In this document: positions 1-11,759 of the stretch, one piece after another | Layout: every line of letters begins with the position of its first letter | Position numbering within the stretch: position 1 is the stretch's first letter | DNA from: Ophioderma brevispina | Lineage: Eukaryota > Echinodermata > Ophiuroidea > Amphilepidida > Ophiodermatidae | Assembly: GCA_023653785.1 (NCBI GenBank) | Contig: JAMKCH010005331.1 | Coordinates: forward strand, 1-64,000 | DNA: 64,000 nt | Direction: 5' to 3' | Made by a program: the position numbers and the translations under genes | Notes under the pieces: generated by a model | What the model was told of the DNA's origin: nothing | The model's input: only the letters and a program-made list of their open reading frames with translations | The model's database searches: none

Positions 1-1351
1 TTCTTTCTGACCAGAATATAGTCCAGTTGGACAAGTTCTCCATTTGGGCGGCGGTGTGTCCACAGTCTACCTGCTTGATTTTGGAATCTTGTGTTAGTGG
101 CAACAAGGTTAAATTGTTCCATGAAGTCCTTCATGTACATTCCATATCTGTATCTGTTGGACTCGTTGTTGCACGTGAACAGCGCGTCATCAGGCCCAAA
201 CTTAGCATTATAATCTCCAGGGATGTACAGAAGATTATGGGCTGGAACTGTACTGGTGGCAGTGGAAAGTTCATGGTAAAAGTGAGAGACAGTTTCTTCT
301 GGATAGTCGTTGTGGGGGCTGGAACAGCAAATGACTGTTGTTTCAGGATTACCCGTCAGCGTAAGTTTCAAGATGCGCTCATTAAAGAGACACTGGCACA
401 TTTGAAAAATAGTGCGCCCTCAAGTTTTTTCAAAATCGATATTTTTGCATGGTTGTAAAACTTTTATATACAAAAGCCCTCACCCGAAATGATTAAGACC
501 AAATCAGCTTCCTTATGGGTAACAGAACGATTTTATAATTTAACGTCGCCGGCGACGCTTAATTCAGCAGACGACGAAAATGGCGTTTAACACAAGAACA
601 CGCACGCCGTATGCATGTTTCTCACGCTATGCACACTGTTTGACCGGTCTATAACCGTTGTGGTTTTAATATCGGTGAGTACGAGTCAAAACTTTCATGT
701 AATATACACATTTGTTGATTAAAGTTATGGAAAACTTAAAAGTTGGCCTACAAATTACCTGGATGTCTTTATCCTCATATCAATGTCCCTATCTGCTTTG
801 GGGTATGTTATTTTTATGTGTAAAATTTATCTCTGTTCTTCCAATGGCCTAGACTATCATTTGAGAGCAAATTGAAGAAATTTCATATTTTGTGAAAATG
901 TGCCAGTGCCGCTTTAAAGTTGACAAGGTTGGCACATGACTTTCGTGATAAACGAAACCCCACACCTCCTGTAGCTGCATTTCTCTTGTTCTTCCAGGCA
1001 GAGGCTGTAATAAGTGCATAGCCATGGATATTCTCCTGCAGTAGAGGTTCACCGTGCACAATGCGGTGTTCTTGTATGCAGATGACATCGATATCATACA
1101 GTTGTGCTTCATGTACGAGTTCTTCTTTTTTGGCTGTTGTTGACAGTGTCTGGACATTAAATGTATTGGTGATGAAGCATTTTGCGTCTAACAAAGTTGT
1201 CCATGCGTCTTCTGTCAATATCAGGGTTGGACCGTCTAGTAGGCTTTAGGACCAACCCATCGTACGTATTGGTATAGACCAATGTTGACTCAGGATGCAC
1301 AGACTTCAAATCAGGGGCATTAACCCTGGTGCTACGTTGTAAACAATTCAT
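1..1351 (-). mobile_element. Non-LTR retrotransposon, endonuclease ORF (5' part), interrupted
   Basis: Reading the minus strand from about 1351 to the window edge gives an apurinic-type endonuclease of the kind found at the start of LINE ORF2 (often annotated 'craniofacial development protein 2-like'). Visible blocks are NVQTLSTTAKK (about 1155), DVICIQEHRI (about 1085), GVGFRLS (about 960), then past the insertion ERILKLTLTGNPETT (about 385-340), a conserved IPGDYNAKFG (about 220) and LVQLDYILVRK at the window edge. The domain nicks target DNA for target-primed reverse transcription. One frame change near 1170-1200 separates the first about 50 codons (from 1351) from the rest, and a 528-bp element at 386-913 splits the domain. 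The reverse transcriptase would lie outside the window. Family assignment is from motif recognition only. Confidence 0.8.
386..913. mobile_element. TTAA-flanked non-autonomous DNA element inserted in the LINE
   Basis: The sequence is bounded by TTAA on both sides (382-385 and 914-917). Its ends are inverted: the left reads AGAGACACTGGCACATTT and the right, reverse-complemented, AGCGGCACTGGCACATTT. Removing the element plus one TTAA rejoins the LINE endonuclease frame exactly (LVNF then NERILKL). A TTAA duplication and precise junction are hallmarks of piggyBac-type transposition. No transposase is present, so this is a MITE-like passenger. Its first about 70 bases resemble the arms of the element at 42546-43074, including the GCGCCC and TTTTTGCA blocks. 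The interior (about 420-880) has no credible gene. Confidence 0.75.
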
Positions 1352-1371
1352 CTTGTCAATTAGCTAAATAG

Positions 1372-1450
1372 TGTCCGTACGGACAGTAATGACTTAAATA
1401 TCCGATTTTGTCCTTATTAGGTTGCTTTTGGTCTTATCACTTTTTGGGTA
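1372..1450 (+). repeat. Dispersed repeat with perfect 14-bp palindrome, copy 1
   Basis: TGTCCGTACGGACA (1372-1385) is a perfect palindrome followed by AGTAATGACTTAAATA and a stretch with ATTTTGTCCT. The same order occurs inverted at 58030-58098. The shared flanks show that this is a dispersed repeat and not a chance palindrome. Confidence 0.55.
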
Positions 1451-4400
1451 TGATACGATACTTATACTTATTACACATACGCAAAAATCTGATTTTTGAT
1501 GATTTTTTTTCGATTTCTGATTTAGCAAATCACTGCTAGTGCCTTTAAATTGAGTCAACAATTTGGTTCAGTGACTGCAGGGCATATTGAAAGTCATCTC
1601 CCAAACGTCAGGTCCATTCCAGCGCAGATGCAGCAAACTATGAATGGACCTTTAGCGTTAGGGGTGTTTTCAAAATTTGACCACCGTGCACCGGTTGGTC
1701 ACCGATCCTGTTCGGTTCTTTTCGGTTGCAATAGATTCATTTTGGTCTAAACAATTATTTTTTTTTCAAATTTAACGGTATTCATGTTCCCCCAAGTACA
1801 CGAATAACAAAAGAACAACAAGGCGTGCGCACCGTTTTAAATTACGTGCGCACGCAGCGTAAAATTCAATCGAAATAATTCTGATCGAAAAAAAAAACGG
1901 AGAGAAATGCTAATTATGGTCTTATTTTGCAGTCATTATCACGTATATATTTTAGGTGTCAATAGTCTAGAAAGTAAGGAAAATTACAAATTTTGCGGTA
2001 GAGCATGGGTCACGGCTGTTTATGTGCAGTGTGCGCGGGTTTTGTAAATAAGAAAATAAGCGTGCTATAGTCCATTTCTCAAGTCAGCGACGTCAACGCG
2101 TTCGAACAGATGTTTTGCGTGTGCATTTTCGCACCTTCTTTATACACGCGCCCGCGATTTGATGCTGCGACCACGCTATTACGCACTCACGTCACCAACT
2201 CGAAGGAGGCGAAGGCACTAAAGCGATGACCTTACGACTTGCTGTGAAGCACGGTTCAAGGTTCCGCCATTAACCGCGGATCAACCGGCGTTTGAGTTTT
2301 GACGCTACCCCTTACACGACTAACCTATACATAATCTGCCAGGGTTGAAAGGGTCAAACGAAACGGCAGTCATCACGTAAATGCCATCGTCTACGGTAAA
2401 TACGTAAATACACTGTAGTCCGAGTGTTTAGGTTTTGCTATTGTCGTTTGTAATATTTATCTGTAGTAGTAATGCTATTTACACTATATCCCAATCCCAA
2501 TATTACAATGAGTTTACCTTCTTCATGTCCTCGTATTCATGAATAAAATATTTTCTTCGTGTCGTTTATGCCAATATCCGAGACAGTGATCTAAGCAACT
2601 ACCATACGCTACTGTAAGAGGACGAGAGCAATCAAGAATGTTAGAAGGAATTTAAATGTGAGAAATAAATCATAACTATATTGATCTGTTTTGATCTTCG
2701 TACGTCATACGATTTCCTCTGCATAACGGCCATGATGACATGAGTTGACATGTGACGTCAACGCCGGGCAACGAACAAAGCATTGCCCGGCAGTATGCGT
2801 GAGCACCTGCAGGGCTTGTGCTTTTAGAATTCGCGCTCAATCAGGCGTGATAAGGCTATTGAATGCTGTAACTATATGGCATATTCTTCGCACCTCTAAC
2901 ATGTCAGTAGACCGGGTGCTAACTTGTGTTTGTAAACATTGTGTGTGTAGCCAAATAAGAATTTATTTTTAAATCTTTACCCAGAAAGTTGATAAAGCCT
3001 TATGTGCACCAGATCAGAAACCATCGGATCTCTGGACCGACGCTTTACCTTCTATAGAGCTATAAGTATTGTGCAAGATTGGAGGTGTTACATGATCTTA
3101 GGTTTGACGAATGTTCGTCGCAATCTTAGCCCTCTTTTTGCTTCCAAAATATTGACGCACAGTTGCCACATGGTAATGAACCAAATTCTAGTATGATTTT
3201 TTCCGCAACTCCCTTGCGATATTATCAAAACTGTCAATAAGCCTAATAGGCATTACTATTCGTGATGCATTGTGGATAATATCCCGGGTGTCCTAAACTC
3301 ATGAAAACACGACGAGTTTTCCAATGCGATGAACTCTGCCGTTACCACAACAATGGCTTGTTATTGAGTTTCGTGTGCTCTTTGGTCTTCATACTGTTAT
3401 GATGTCTCGTGGTCTTCAAGGTCAGAAATAATACTACTATTCTGCATTACGATAATCCAAGAGTCACCACCAAAAGTATGTCGCAAATGTCCACTTTTAG
3501 GACCATAAACTGGATTTCTTTTTTTTTTCTTCAAAATTAAGCTCTTTTGGCGCGAAAATGACAGCAGACGGTTCAGCTTTCAAGCTCCTGTGGTATCCAA
3601 AATAAAATAAATCCTGGCACTATGTACAGCACAGATCTACCATTACTGCAGATCAAAGCTAGCTATAACTTCTAGCTACCGGCTACTAGCAAAGTTGTTT
3701 TCCAGCAATCTCCCCTCATATTTCACAACTGTTTTTTGCCATCTAAAACAGCCATTACATCATCAACATGCATAAACATAACCTAAATAACCTAACACTG
3801 TCCAATTGGATCCCACATAAATGGCATCATCTGCATTGCATCATCTTACATAAATGACATCATGGGATACTACCTATTTTGCAATCTAGAATGATCTCAA
3901 AGCATAAACAACTTGATTCATTTTCTAAATTTAGCATTTTGGGGATTCTGTTCATCTCTTGCACAGTATATTACAAACAAGCTAAGAATTTAATCACATT
4001 AAGCAAAAAATGGAGGATACTAAAACGATACCTTTGTGACATTTGTATAAACCGGCAAAATAATTTGCTTCAATTAGTAGAATTATTAATGTTGTAAAAG
4101 ACAGAAAAATCAAATAAAATCATGTAGCGGATAAGTACATCGCATTGGATAACTACAGATACTTCGTCTTGTTTTCATGATTTTAGGACCTCCAACCTCA
4201 CCCGTGAATCTGACATACACATGCGCAGTCAACCGGAAGTTAATAATGGCGATTAGGCTTATTGTAAGTATCTCCCCTGCTAGCCCACCTTCGGGTCAAC
4301 GGATCTTGCTATTACTGCTTTCAGTTTGGAGTTTCCGTAACCTGACCCTTACGAAATAAACGTTATTATTATTCTGTTAAGGTTTCCGAATTCATAAGTA

Positions 4401-4630
4401 TGCCAGAATACGGACCTCCCCTTGCGTTGTGTTTTGGGCCATCCTTGCTTCATTCAAATTTTTAACACATGCGGTAAAATTTCTCAAGTAGTAAAAGGTG
4501 TGGTTTTTGCGGGTTCAAACAAGTGTAAAAAAAATACCATTATTTTTTGTGAAACACCGCATATTTGTCGTCATGCTGGCATAAACGAGTTTGAAAGAAT
4601 GTCTTCCATTACACAAACAAATACATTTGA
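1451..4630. other. No gene recognised
   Basis: About 3.2 kb with short open frames only (up to about 75 codons) and no recognisable domain or splice-supported exon. It holds an 8-bp hairpin with arms CCGGGCAA and TTGCCCGG near 2766-2794. A short direct duplication around ACATAAATGRCATCAT lies at about 3815-3865, and a TTATTATTATT tract at about 4363-4373 may be the tail of an old repeat. Confidence 0.5.
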
Positions 4631-4639
4631 AAAGATTTG

Positions 4640-4700
4640 AGTATAAAGATGAAGGATGGGTCAGTTCACGCCACCATTCCCCGACACAAGGAACAGCTCA
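4640..4700 (-). CDS. Possible C-terminal sulfotransferase exon fragment (tentative)
   Basis: On the minus strand a frame just downstream of the core sulfotransferase exon reads VPCVGEWWRELTHPSSLYSN. This loosely resembles the region after the second PAPS motif in cytosolic sulfotransferases, where a Gly-Ser/Glu-Trp, His and Trp-Trp pattern comes before the Tyr-Glu-Asp-Met segment. The match is short, the exon edges are not clear and the following KYEDM-like motif is missing. It may be the remnant of the next exon or coincidence. Confidence 0.2.
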
Positions 4701-4850
4701 TACTTCATGTCACCTAATTTTCAACAACCTTAGAATGCTACTCAGCACTTTCGTGTCTTCTGTCCTTTCAAAAGAACGCCTTAATGCAGAATATCTTTTC
4801 AAGAGCTTATACAGAATCAAAGTTGAGATTACGATAATTGCGTTCCCTAC

Positions 4851-5100
4851 CTTTGCTCGCCATAAAATCTTCCAAAAAGATGTTCCAGGAATCATACTTG
4901 GGAAGCAATGGTAGCCATTTGTGGAAGTTGTAATATGATACGGCTACATCTTTTGGATTGCGAGCTACATAGATGATTTTGGCCTTCTTCTCCATAACAC
5001 TTGGAGGCAATAAATGCTGAGGTAGATGAGTTCTCAAAAATCGCGGTGATGGCAGCAGAGCGAGAAGATAAAACGGCCCCAATCCTCTTACCAATTGTCT
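4851..5100 (-). CDS. Cytosolic sulfotransferase, core exon
   Basis: The minus-strand frame encodes about 83 residues of the SULT family, which transfers sulfonate from PAPS to hydroxyl or amino groups of small molecules in the cytosol. SPRFLRTHLP is the substrate-pocket/PAPS block, and KAKIIYVARNPKDVAVSYYNFHK is the highly conserved second PAPS-binding motif with its Arg and Ser; FLEDFMASK follows. The exon is bounded by an acceptor (TTCTTAAACAG before base 5100) and a donor (GCAAAG then GTAGGG, last exon base 4851), giving 250 nt. The frame is open throughout with no missing key residue, so it could belong to a working gene. The N-terminal exon lies at 16889-17056 on the same strand. The family has many paralogues, so substrate cannot be inferred. 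Confidence 0.85.
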
Positions 5101-5363
5101 CTGTTTAAGAATGTGTGTTTATTAATGTAGTGATAAATGAAACTATTTTATTGCAGAGTTTGTGATTACTATTTTAATTCTAAAATGTGTGTTGAAATTT
5201 AAAATGGACAAAAGATTATGAAGAAATCAACTTCAAATTCAAAGAAAATCCAAAATGATTCACTCGTACTTTGTCCATGCAAGTTATAGACCCTATGCAA
5301 TACGACGTCACACTTGGTAATTAACATAAACTCTCCCTTGCCCAACGGTGGAATACCAAGAGT

Positions 5364-6335
5364 ATAATTAGAGGAGGAGCAGAATATCATAGGGGCCTTA
5401 TTTAAGGAGTTCGTTTACCTCACACTACAGAAAAGGTTTGACACCTTTGGTAGTTAGTATGGACCCTCTACATCAATGCTAGGTAGGTAGTACTCTCAAA
5501 TTGTGGTATCACTTTTTCAATAGGGACCAATTTAAGTTTACACAGGGGTCAAACTTTTAAAATGCCCCAATCATGTTGAAATGTATGCCATATTGTCCAT
5601 CTAATCATAAGGATTCCAAAAATGTATAGTTTGTACCACCTACGGCCATTGGTTTTGGAGTTATAAGGTAAAATGGCTAAAATGGTAAAAAAAGGTCAAT
5701 TTCAATTTGTACAGGGGTCAACATTATAAGTTAATCTGATTATATTTTAAATAATTGCAAGTTATTGCCTGAGGTTAGAGGACTCATAAAAGGTATAGTT
5801 TGTATTATGTTAAATGCTTACTTACGGAGATAAGGGTCAAAAAAGGTCAACACCAATTGGGTATGTTGACCTATGACATATTTTGTCCCATAACATGGTA
5901 ACTATGCATTGCAGATGGTACAAACTATTCCTTATTTTGACTCATTAAGCTAGATGAACAACTTCTATCATTTTCAACAAAATTGAAGCAACTTCCGATT
6001 TTGACCCCTGTACAAATAAAAATTGACCATTTTAGCCATTTTTACCCTATAACTCCAAAACCATTGGTCATAGTTGGTACAAACTATACATTTTTGGAAT
6101 CCTTATGACTAGACGGACAATATGGCATACATTTCAACATGATTGGAGCATTTTAAAAGTTTGACCCCTGTGTAAACTTAAATTGGCCCCTATTGAAAAA
6201 GTGACACCACAATTTGAGAGTACTACCTACCTAGCGTTGATATAAAGGGTCCATACTAACTACCAAAGGTGTCAAACCTTTTCTGTAGTGAGGGGTAAAC
6301 GATGATGTTTGACCTGGGTTCTAGCTCCTCCACTA
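5364..6335. mobile_element. Near-complete palindromic (foldback-like) element, copy 1
   Basis: The left arm (about 5364-5735) and right arm (about 5990-6335) are reverse complements along more than 300 bp. Both contain the CACTACAGAAAAGGTTTGAC end block, the TTTGGTAGTTAGTATGGA block, a CAGGGGTCAAACTTTTAAAA block and a GGTTTTGGAGTTATA block. The middle is itself weakly palindromic (GGTATAGTTTGTA against TACAAACTATTCC). The outer limits pair AGAGGAGGAGC with GCTCCTCCACT. There is no coding capacity. A second copy in the same orientation is at 56356-57375 and a diverged relative at about 15230-15830. This is best described as a foldback or long-TIR MITE; its autonomous partner is unknown. Confidence 0.8.
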
Positions 6336-6448
6336 AATAGATCACCTGTACAACTTGGGCATCTCTGGAATTCAATAACAGGTGGATGTGTTGTAGTCAT
6401 GTAATGTGGTTCCCTTGCCCTACAGTATGGCTCCTATAACACCACTGG

Positions 6449-6557
6449 CGAGTGCCAAATTGTGTAAAACGTTTTTCTATGGAGTGTGAACTGCGCACTA
6501 TGATGAGATTGCGATTTATTCCGTATTGAAATACGTGTTTACACAATTTGGCACTCG
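6449..6557. repeat. Short inverted-repeat element (MITE-like)
   Basis: CGAGTGCCAAATTGTGTAAA (from 6449) and TTTACACAATTTGGCACTCG (to 6557) are perfect inverted 20-mers enclosing about 70 bp. There is no coding sequence. No clear target-site duplication is visible. Confidence 0.65.
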
Positions 6558-6559
6558 AC

Positions 6560-7511
6560 GACCCTCATAATGCCTGCCAAAAGTATCTGGTACATCGAGA
6601 TAATCATCTGCTGGTGAACACACGCGTAATAAAAATAGCACACAATGTACTATTTGCTTAAAAACAACAAACAGTATACAAAATTAAAATATTGGCTGAT
6701 CGATCCACCATGTGTCCCGTTATTACACTTCTCTTAAATAACCCCACTATGCAGGGGTGCAAATAATTGGCCGACAACGCGCTGAAGCAGAACGCGCGAC
6801 AAAACATGTGATCTGACATGTGATGTGCTCTATGACGTTCTTCGTGACGTCACGGGTCATTTAAATAAAATCATAAAATTCACTTTTTGGCTCAGATGTT
6901 TGCTGTTTCGTATGTTTTTCAGCTTTTCCAACCCTGTTGAAACCATTCTAAGGCGTTCCATATAATACAATGTCAAAATGTTGGCTACATCATAGATATC
7001 TGGGGCATTTTAGGTAATTACCTGGTATTTTACTACGAAAGTAATTGAGAAAGTTCCTTCAAAGCCTTAGTCGTGTGCTGCCCCACCTATTGATTTGAGA
7101 GGCGCTAGGTGACGCATCTTTTTAAACGGTGTTTTGATGGTACGTTACAATACGATTTCTTTGTCTTTGGCGTCTTTATATCTTAGGTTTACCAAAACAA
7201 TTTATGTAGCATAATGTACTGACAACATGCACAAACTGACAAACTTTTCTTGCATAGATTCATTAGGTTTCATAGGCCGTTCTCCTCCAATTAACCTAAT
7301 TAGCCTAGAATTTTTAAGGACTAATGCTGCAATATGTTTAACACTGGCCAAACCTTTACAGTACTAACCTGTTTTATACATTGCATCGTGATTCTAAACA
7401 TGAGCTTCAATATACACCACAACGTAAGTAAAGCATTCACGGGGTTAGTGAGGAACCCCAGCTGAAAAAAAAGAAGAAAAAAAAAAAAACAGTAAAATCA
7501 AGACATTCATA
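6560..7511. other. No gene recognised
   Basis: No open frame of note, no splice-supported exon and no recognised repeat apart from an A-rich tract at about 7466-7490. Confidence 0.5.
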
Positions 7512-7735
7512 CACTGTAAAAATGTTGATTAAAATTTTACTCAATGTTGAGTTAAAAGGAACAACTCTTTTGGTGAGTAAATCTTGCCCAAAGTAGAATA
7601 AATAAACCTTGCGCAAAGCGGAGTATATTTCACCTTACAGGGCATAAGGTTTACACAACTTTGAATAAGATTTTACTCAACAGAAAGAGTTTTCCTTTTT
7701 AAATCAACATAGAGTAAAATATTTTTTGACTGTGG
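7512..7735. mobile_element. MITE with long imperfect terminal inverted repeats
   Basis: The left end begins CACTGTAAAAATGTTGATT and the right end, reverse-complemented, begins CACAGTCAAAAAATATTTT. Inside, TTTACTCAATGTTGA, GAACAACTCTTTT and GAGTAAATCTT pair with matching blocks from the other side. The arms make up most of the 224 bp. The CAC(T/A)GT end resembles several class II MITE families, but no superfamily can be assigned. Confidence 0.65.
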
Positions 7736-7739
7736 ACTG

Positions 7740-8235
7740 AATTCGCCTTTTCTCCCAAGTCGGCTCATTAATTGACATGTGCTGCATATGTATAGTCATG
7801 CAAATCAAACTGCAAATATTAAGATCATGAAAATAATAAGAAAGTGATAAACATGTGTTAATCATTGTTATTTCGTGAAGACTTTCTGTTTAGTAATATT
7901 TATAGTTTGTTACATCCATAAATAACAAAACAAAGTGATTTAGACATGTTTAACTACAGCAAAGGTAAACCAATGAAGGAAAGAATCATATTGGAAGTTT
8001 TCCTATTGTCTACCAATGATGATGATTTAAAAGACTTAAACTTTGCAAGTGCAAAATACACACATTTGAAGACATTTGTTCAACCAAAAGAATCGCCGCT
8101 GTGTAACATACTGGAAGAGATATTGTCAATACCAATGCAAATAAGACAGGATTTTTTTTATTTGTGAAAGTATTTTAAGCTTCAAAAGATACTAACATTT
8201 ACTTCTACATGTACATGTACAATCTTTTCTCCTGA
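7740..8235. other. No gene recognised
   Basis: AT-rich sequence with one 73-codon open frame (7946-8167) that shows no recognised motif and lacks supporting splice signals. Confidence 0.45.
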
Positions 8236-8239
8236 TATG

Positions 8240-8400
8240 GCGGGGTGGGGGAGAACACGACCTGCTCGATTTGGGCATTTGGGATTTCCAAACGGTAATT
8301 TATGGAATCTTGCGTGCGTTTTCTATGGCAGCCTCGTTCCAGTGACATTGCAAAATCACTTCTTAAACCTTCGTTCAATGAAATCTTAGGGAGTGTTCTT
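8240..8400 (+). repeat. R1 repeat, diverged fragment
   Basis: The blocks CTGCTCGATTTGGGCATTTG, GGATTTCCAAACGGTAATTT and CTTCTTAAACCTTCGTTCAA appear in the same order as in the distal half of the R1 repeat (compare 9880-9990 and 11370-11490). The proximal half and the terminal hairpin are absent. It is an older, truncated copy. Confidence 0.65.
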
Positions 8401-8869
8401 AATAACGTTTTATGAGAGCATCGTAAGAAAACGGGTTTGTCAACAGGCTAAAAAGTTGTTGCCGCCAGTTTATGCAATTGCAGTAATTTAATTCTGCCGT
8501 CGATATTGTATGTCAAGAGGTGCAGTCAAATCGCCAAGCGGTTTGGCTCAGGTATGTGTTGTGTGCTAAAGACGCATGATTATCTGTTGTTTGCGTTTCA
8601 GTGGGTGGTGTTTTCAAAATTGCATTTTTCATCACATGCGGACGTGTGGTCAGTTTTCTGAAAATCTTTTTTGCTCCCGTCCTTCCCTACCCATGTGGCT
8701 ACCTTTTTTATTTGCATTTTTATATTTAGGGGCTTGCCTTTTGGTACCTTTAATTTGTGTTTAAAAACATTTCCCAAATACTTTAACATACAACTATAAA
8801 TATATATTTGGGCAGATTAAATTGGTAAAACATAGTGTACATGTACAAAAATGTAGATATATGGTTATA

Positions 8870-9160
8870 GCTGATTGGTACAACATCCGGTTTTTGGACT
8901 GGATTTGGCAGGGGTTAAATGGGTACTTTCTATGGTTATAAGTATTTGCCAGTATCGGTATAAGGTCCGATTTGGGTCTCGATTTGGCGGAAATAAGTTG
9001 ATACATTAGTTATTTGCAGATCCGTACAAGACCCGCTTTGGGGCTCGATTTGGCAGGTTTCAATGGTAATCAATTGGGTTACTTCAGCGTAATAATAGCA
9101 GATCGGTATTAAGATCCGCTTTGGGTCATCGATTTGGCTGGTAAAATTGAAAGTAATTAT
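8870..9160 (+). repeat. Minisatellite array 1 (unit about 75 bp)
   Basis: Four imperfect units each contain a version of GATCGGTATAAGATCCGCTT followed by TGGGTCTCGATTTGGC. They start near 8879, 8950, 9015 and 9100. The last unit abuts R1 copy 1 (9164). The same unit reappears at 10575-10640 and 12370-12670, always next to R1 copies. No open reading frame is maintained. Confidence 0.75.
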
Positions 9161-9163
9161 TAT

Positions 9164-10196
9164 CTTGACGAAACCCCCGCAGCCGCGCGCCCAAGGGGTG
9201 TAGCCTGCTCTAAAAAATAACACGGGGATCGTCTGCTCATTCAGTCCACGGGAAGGGTATTTAGCCGGCGGACTTTGTTTTCAGGTGTAGACTTATGGAC
9301 CCATCTTTTCACATTATGCGGGGACAATTGATTGAATATTAATTATTAAAGAACAATATACAGATGTGATCTTAAAAAGGATTTTTATTATGGGAATAAC
9401 AGCCAATTTTGGAAAGAAAATAATAAAGATTTGAGACGTCACGTCATTGATTGGGTTTATTATTTTGCTTTCGGGGGACCCATTCAGGTAAAAAGACGTA
9501 ACGTATCCCTACATTGGAAAAAAGCAACCGATTACGTCATCGTCGTCGGTTTTTGCATCAGTAGGGAAAAGGTAAATGTTGTTTACTGTTGAGACATAAT
9601 ACACGTTTGGTTCTTTTGGAAAAAAATAATACACTTTGGGCAGAGAGGGTCATTGCTACAGGACCTTGATTTAACAAGTCGGATTTATATATATCGGTCG
9701 CCCCCGAAGAGCAAACTGATAACTGATAACATGACCACGTGACCGGGTACCTGACACGTGACACAAACTATTCATCTCGTTACCGTTATGATACAATACG
9801 CAAAGCAGCAAGCATTTGTATCTCTGTTGTACAGCGTAATCGACTGTACAGTGGTTTCTGTACAGGGAGGGTAGGACACGATATGCTCGATTTGGCATTG
9901 GGGGATTTCCAACAGTAATTTGTGAATTGCTACATGCATTACTATGCAAGTCTCGGTTCACAGTACCATTAAAAAATCATCTCTTTAACCTTGTTGCAAC
10001 AATCTTAGTAATATCATGATAAATTAAGAAAAAAATGGAAGTTTCACATCAATCATGCTCTGTTAAATTATCTGTGGCCTAACCAAACTACCAGATAACT
10101 GCCCCTGCCAAAAGTACATCTGCTAGTCAACACATAATACCCTTGAACATACCCGCCATGGCGTACAGAGCTATGCTCTCTGTAGCCATGCGCACC
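9164..10196 (+). mobile_element. R1 repeat, copy 1
   Basis: First of five long copies of an unclassified 1.05-1.1 kb repeat. Its start is CTTGACG(CAT)AACCCCCGC followed by a CCGCGCGC block and CTGTAGCCTGCT. Interior landmarks are GGACCCATCTTTTCACATTA, TTTTTATTATGGGAATAACA, a TGACGTCA-containing stretch (about 9432-9450), a TTTATATATATCGGTCGCCC block and GGACACGATATGCTCGATTT. Near its end is a hairpin around GCCATGGCGTACAGAGC / CTCTGTAGCCATGCGC (about 10155-10193). This copy stops after the hairpin and lacks the final about 60 bp. No copy has a conserved reading frame, so it is non-coding or non-autonomous. Confidence 0.8.
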
Positions 10197-10269
10197 GCTA
10201 CAAGCGAAGAGCAAAAACAGTCCCCCGAGTAGAAGGGAGGATGACACCCCAAAAACCAGGGCACTCATG

Positions 10270-10656
10270 GATTCGGCTGGGGTTAAATGTTGTTAGACTT
10301 TATGGGTGTATGTAGTGGCCCAGCAGCTCGAGCGGCTGTATAAATGTTGTAGTATTTATGTGGTGTTGTAGTGCAAGGGGGTGAATGAGTGAAATGAAAC
10401 GCATCAACACCAGTCGTCCGGTGGGCCGCTGGACATTGAAATTGCCACCGCGAATGATTATAAGGTTGGGTGCTGTTATACAACAAACTACATAATTTGT
10501 CATGTCGATACAAACAATCCGCCAAAATAGCAGTTGTTGGATGTGGGGTGCTATTGGGTAATCAATTTGGTACTCTCTTCGGCGTAATAATAGCAGATCG
10601 GTATAAGATCCGCTTTGGGTCACTCGATTTGGCGGGTAAATTTGAAGTATTAATAT
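10270..10656 (+). repeat. Inter-R1 spacer with minisatellite units
   Basis: The spacer contains AAATGTTGTAGTATTTATGTGG, CACCAGTCGTCC and GATACAAACAATCCGCCAAA. It then runs into a minisatellite unit (GCAGATCGGTATAAGATCCG at about 10589) that joins R1 copy 2. A second copy of the spacer lies at 11760-12030 downstream of R1 copy 2, so spacer plus R1 behave as one head-to-tail unit here. Confidence 0.65.
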
Positions 10657-11754
10657 CTTGACGCATAACCCCCACCCCCGCGCCGCGCGCAAGTGCTGTA
10701 AGCCTGCTAAAACTACACGGGGATCCGTCTGCTCATTCATTCCACGGTAAGGGTATTTCTCCGCTTGACTTTTTTTCAGTTTGTAGACTTTATGGACCCA
10801 TCTTTTTCCACTTCATGCGGGACAATTGATATTAATTATTAAAGACAATATACAGATGGTGAATCTTAAAAAGAATTTTATTATGGGAATAACAGCCGCA
10901 TTTGTGGAAAAATAAATATTTGATGACGTCACGTCATTGATTGGTTTTATTATTTTGCTTCGGGGACCCATTCAGTAAAAAAAATGGACGTAGGCGTATC
11001 CCTACATTGAAAAGCACCGATTTCGTCATCGTACGTCCCGTTTTTGATCAGTAGGGAAAAGATGTAAATTTTGTACTGTTTAGACCGAATAATACACACA
11101 CGTGTCTTTTGGAAAAAAATAATAGCACTTTTGGGCAAGAGGGTCATGTCGCGACCTTGATTTAACATAGTCGGATTTATATATATCGGTCGCCCCCGAA
11201 GGCAAACCTGATATCTATACCTGACACGTGACCCTGTACCTGACCACGGCACCCAAACATCATCTCGTTACCGTTGATAACTACAATACGGCAAGCAGCA
11301 AGGCATTCTTTATCTCTGTTGTCACAACGTAATCGATCTGTACAGTGGTTCTGTACAGGGAGGTAGGACACGATCTTGCGCGATTTGGGCATTGGGGATT
11401 TCCAAACAGTAATTTGTGAAACTGCTACATGCATTTAACTATGGCAGTGCTCGGTCCCATGACATTAAAAAATCATCTCTTAACCTTTGTTCAAAAAATC
11501 TTAGTAATATCATGATCATTAAGAAAAAAATTATGAAGTTCACATCAATCATTCTTCTGTTGAATATCTTGGCATACCTCAAAACTCCAGAACTTCCCCT
11601 GCAAAAAGTAATCTCTATCAAACATATACCCTTGAAACATACGCGCCATGGCACAAGAGCTAGGCGCTCTGTAGCCATGCGCACCGCTTAACACTCTAAT
11701 ATCCAAACAGCCCTATTATAATTATTATACAACACCCAAAACCATTCACTCCTG
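10657..11754 (+). mobile_element. R1 repeat, copy 2
   Basis: Full-length copy starting CTTGACGCATAACCCCC and ending AAAACCATTCACTCCTG. It carries the GACGTCACGTCATTGATTGG stretch (10925-10944) and the terminal hairpin (about 11644-11688, CGCGCCATGGC ... GTAGCCATGCGC). It differs from copy 1 largely by short insertions and deletions. It lies in direct orientation to copy 1. Confidence 0.8.
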
Positions 11755-11759
11755 ATCGT

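Noticed and set aside
4177..4359. First coding exon starting near 4246 with a GTAAGT donor
   Set aside because: Only six codons, no partner exon and no similarity. The following TTATTATTATT tract fits an old repeat tail.
9164..11754. R1 as a solo LTR (TG...CA ends)
   Set aside because: Homology extends past the possible CA (CTCCTG is shared), and no target duplication is seen in any copy.
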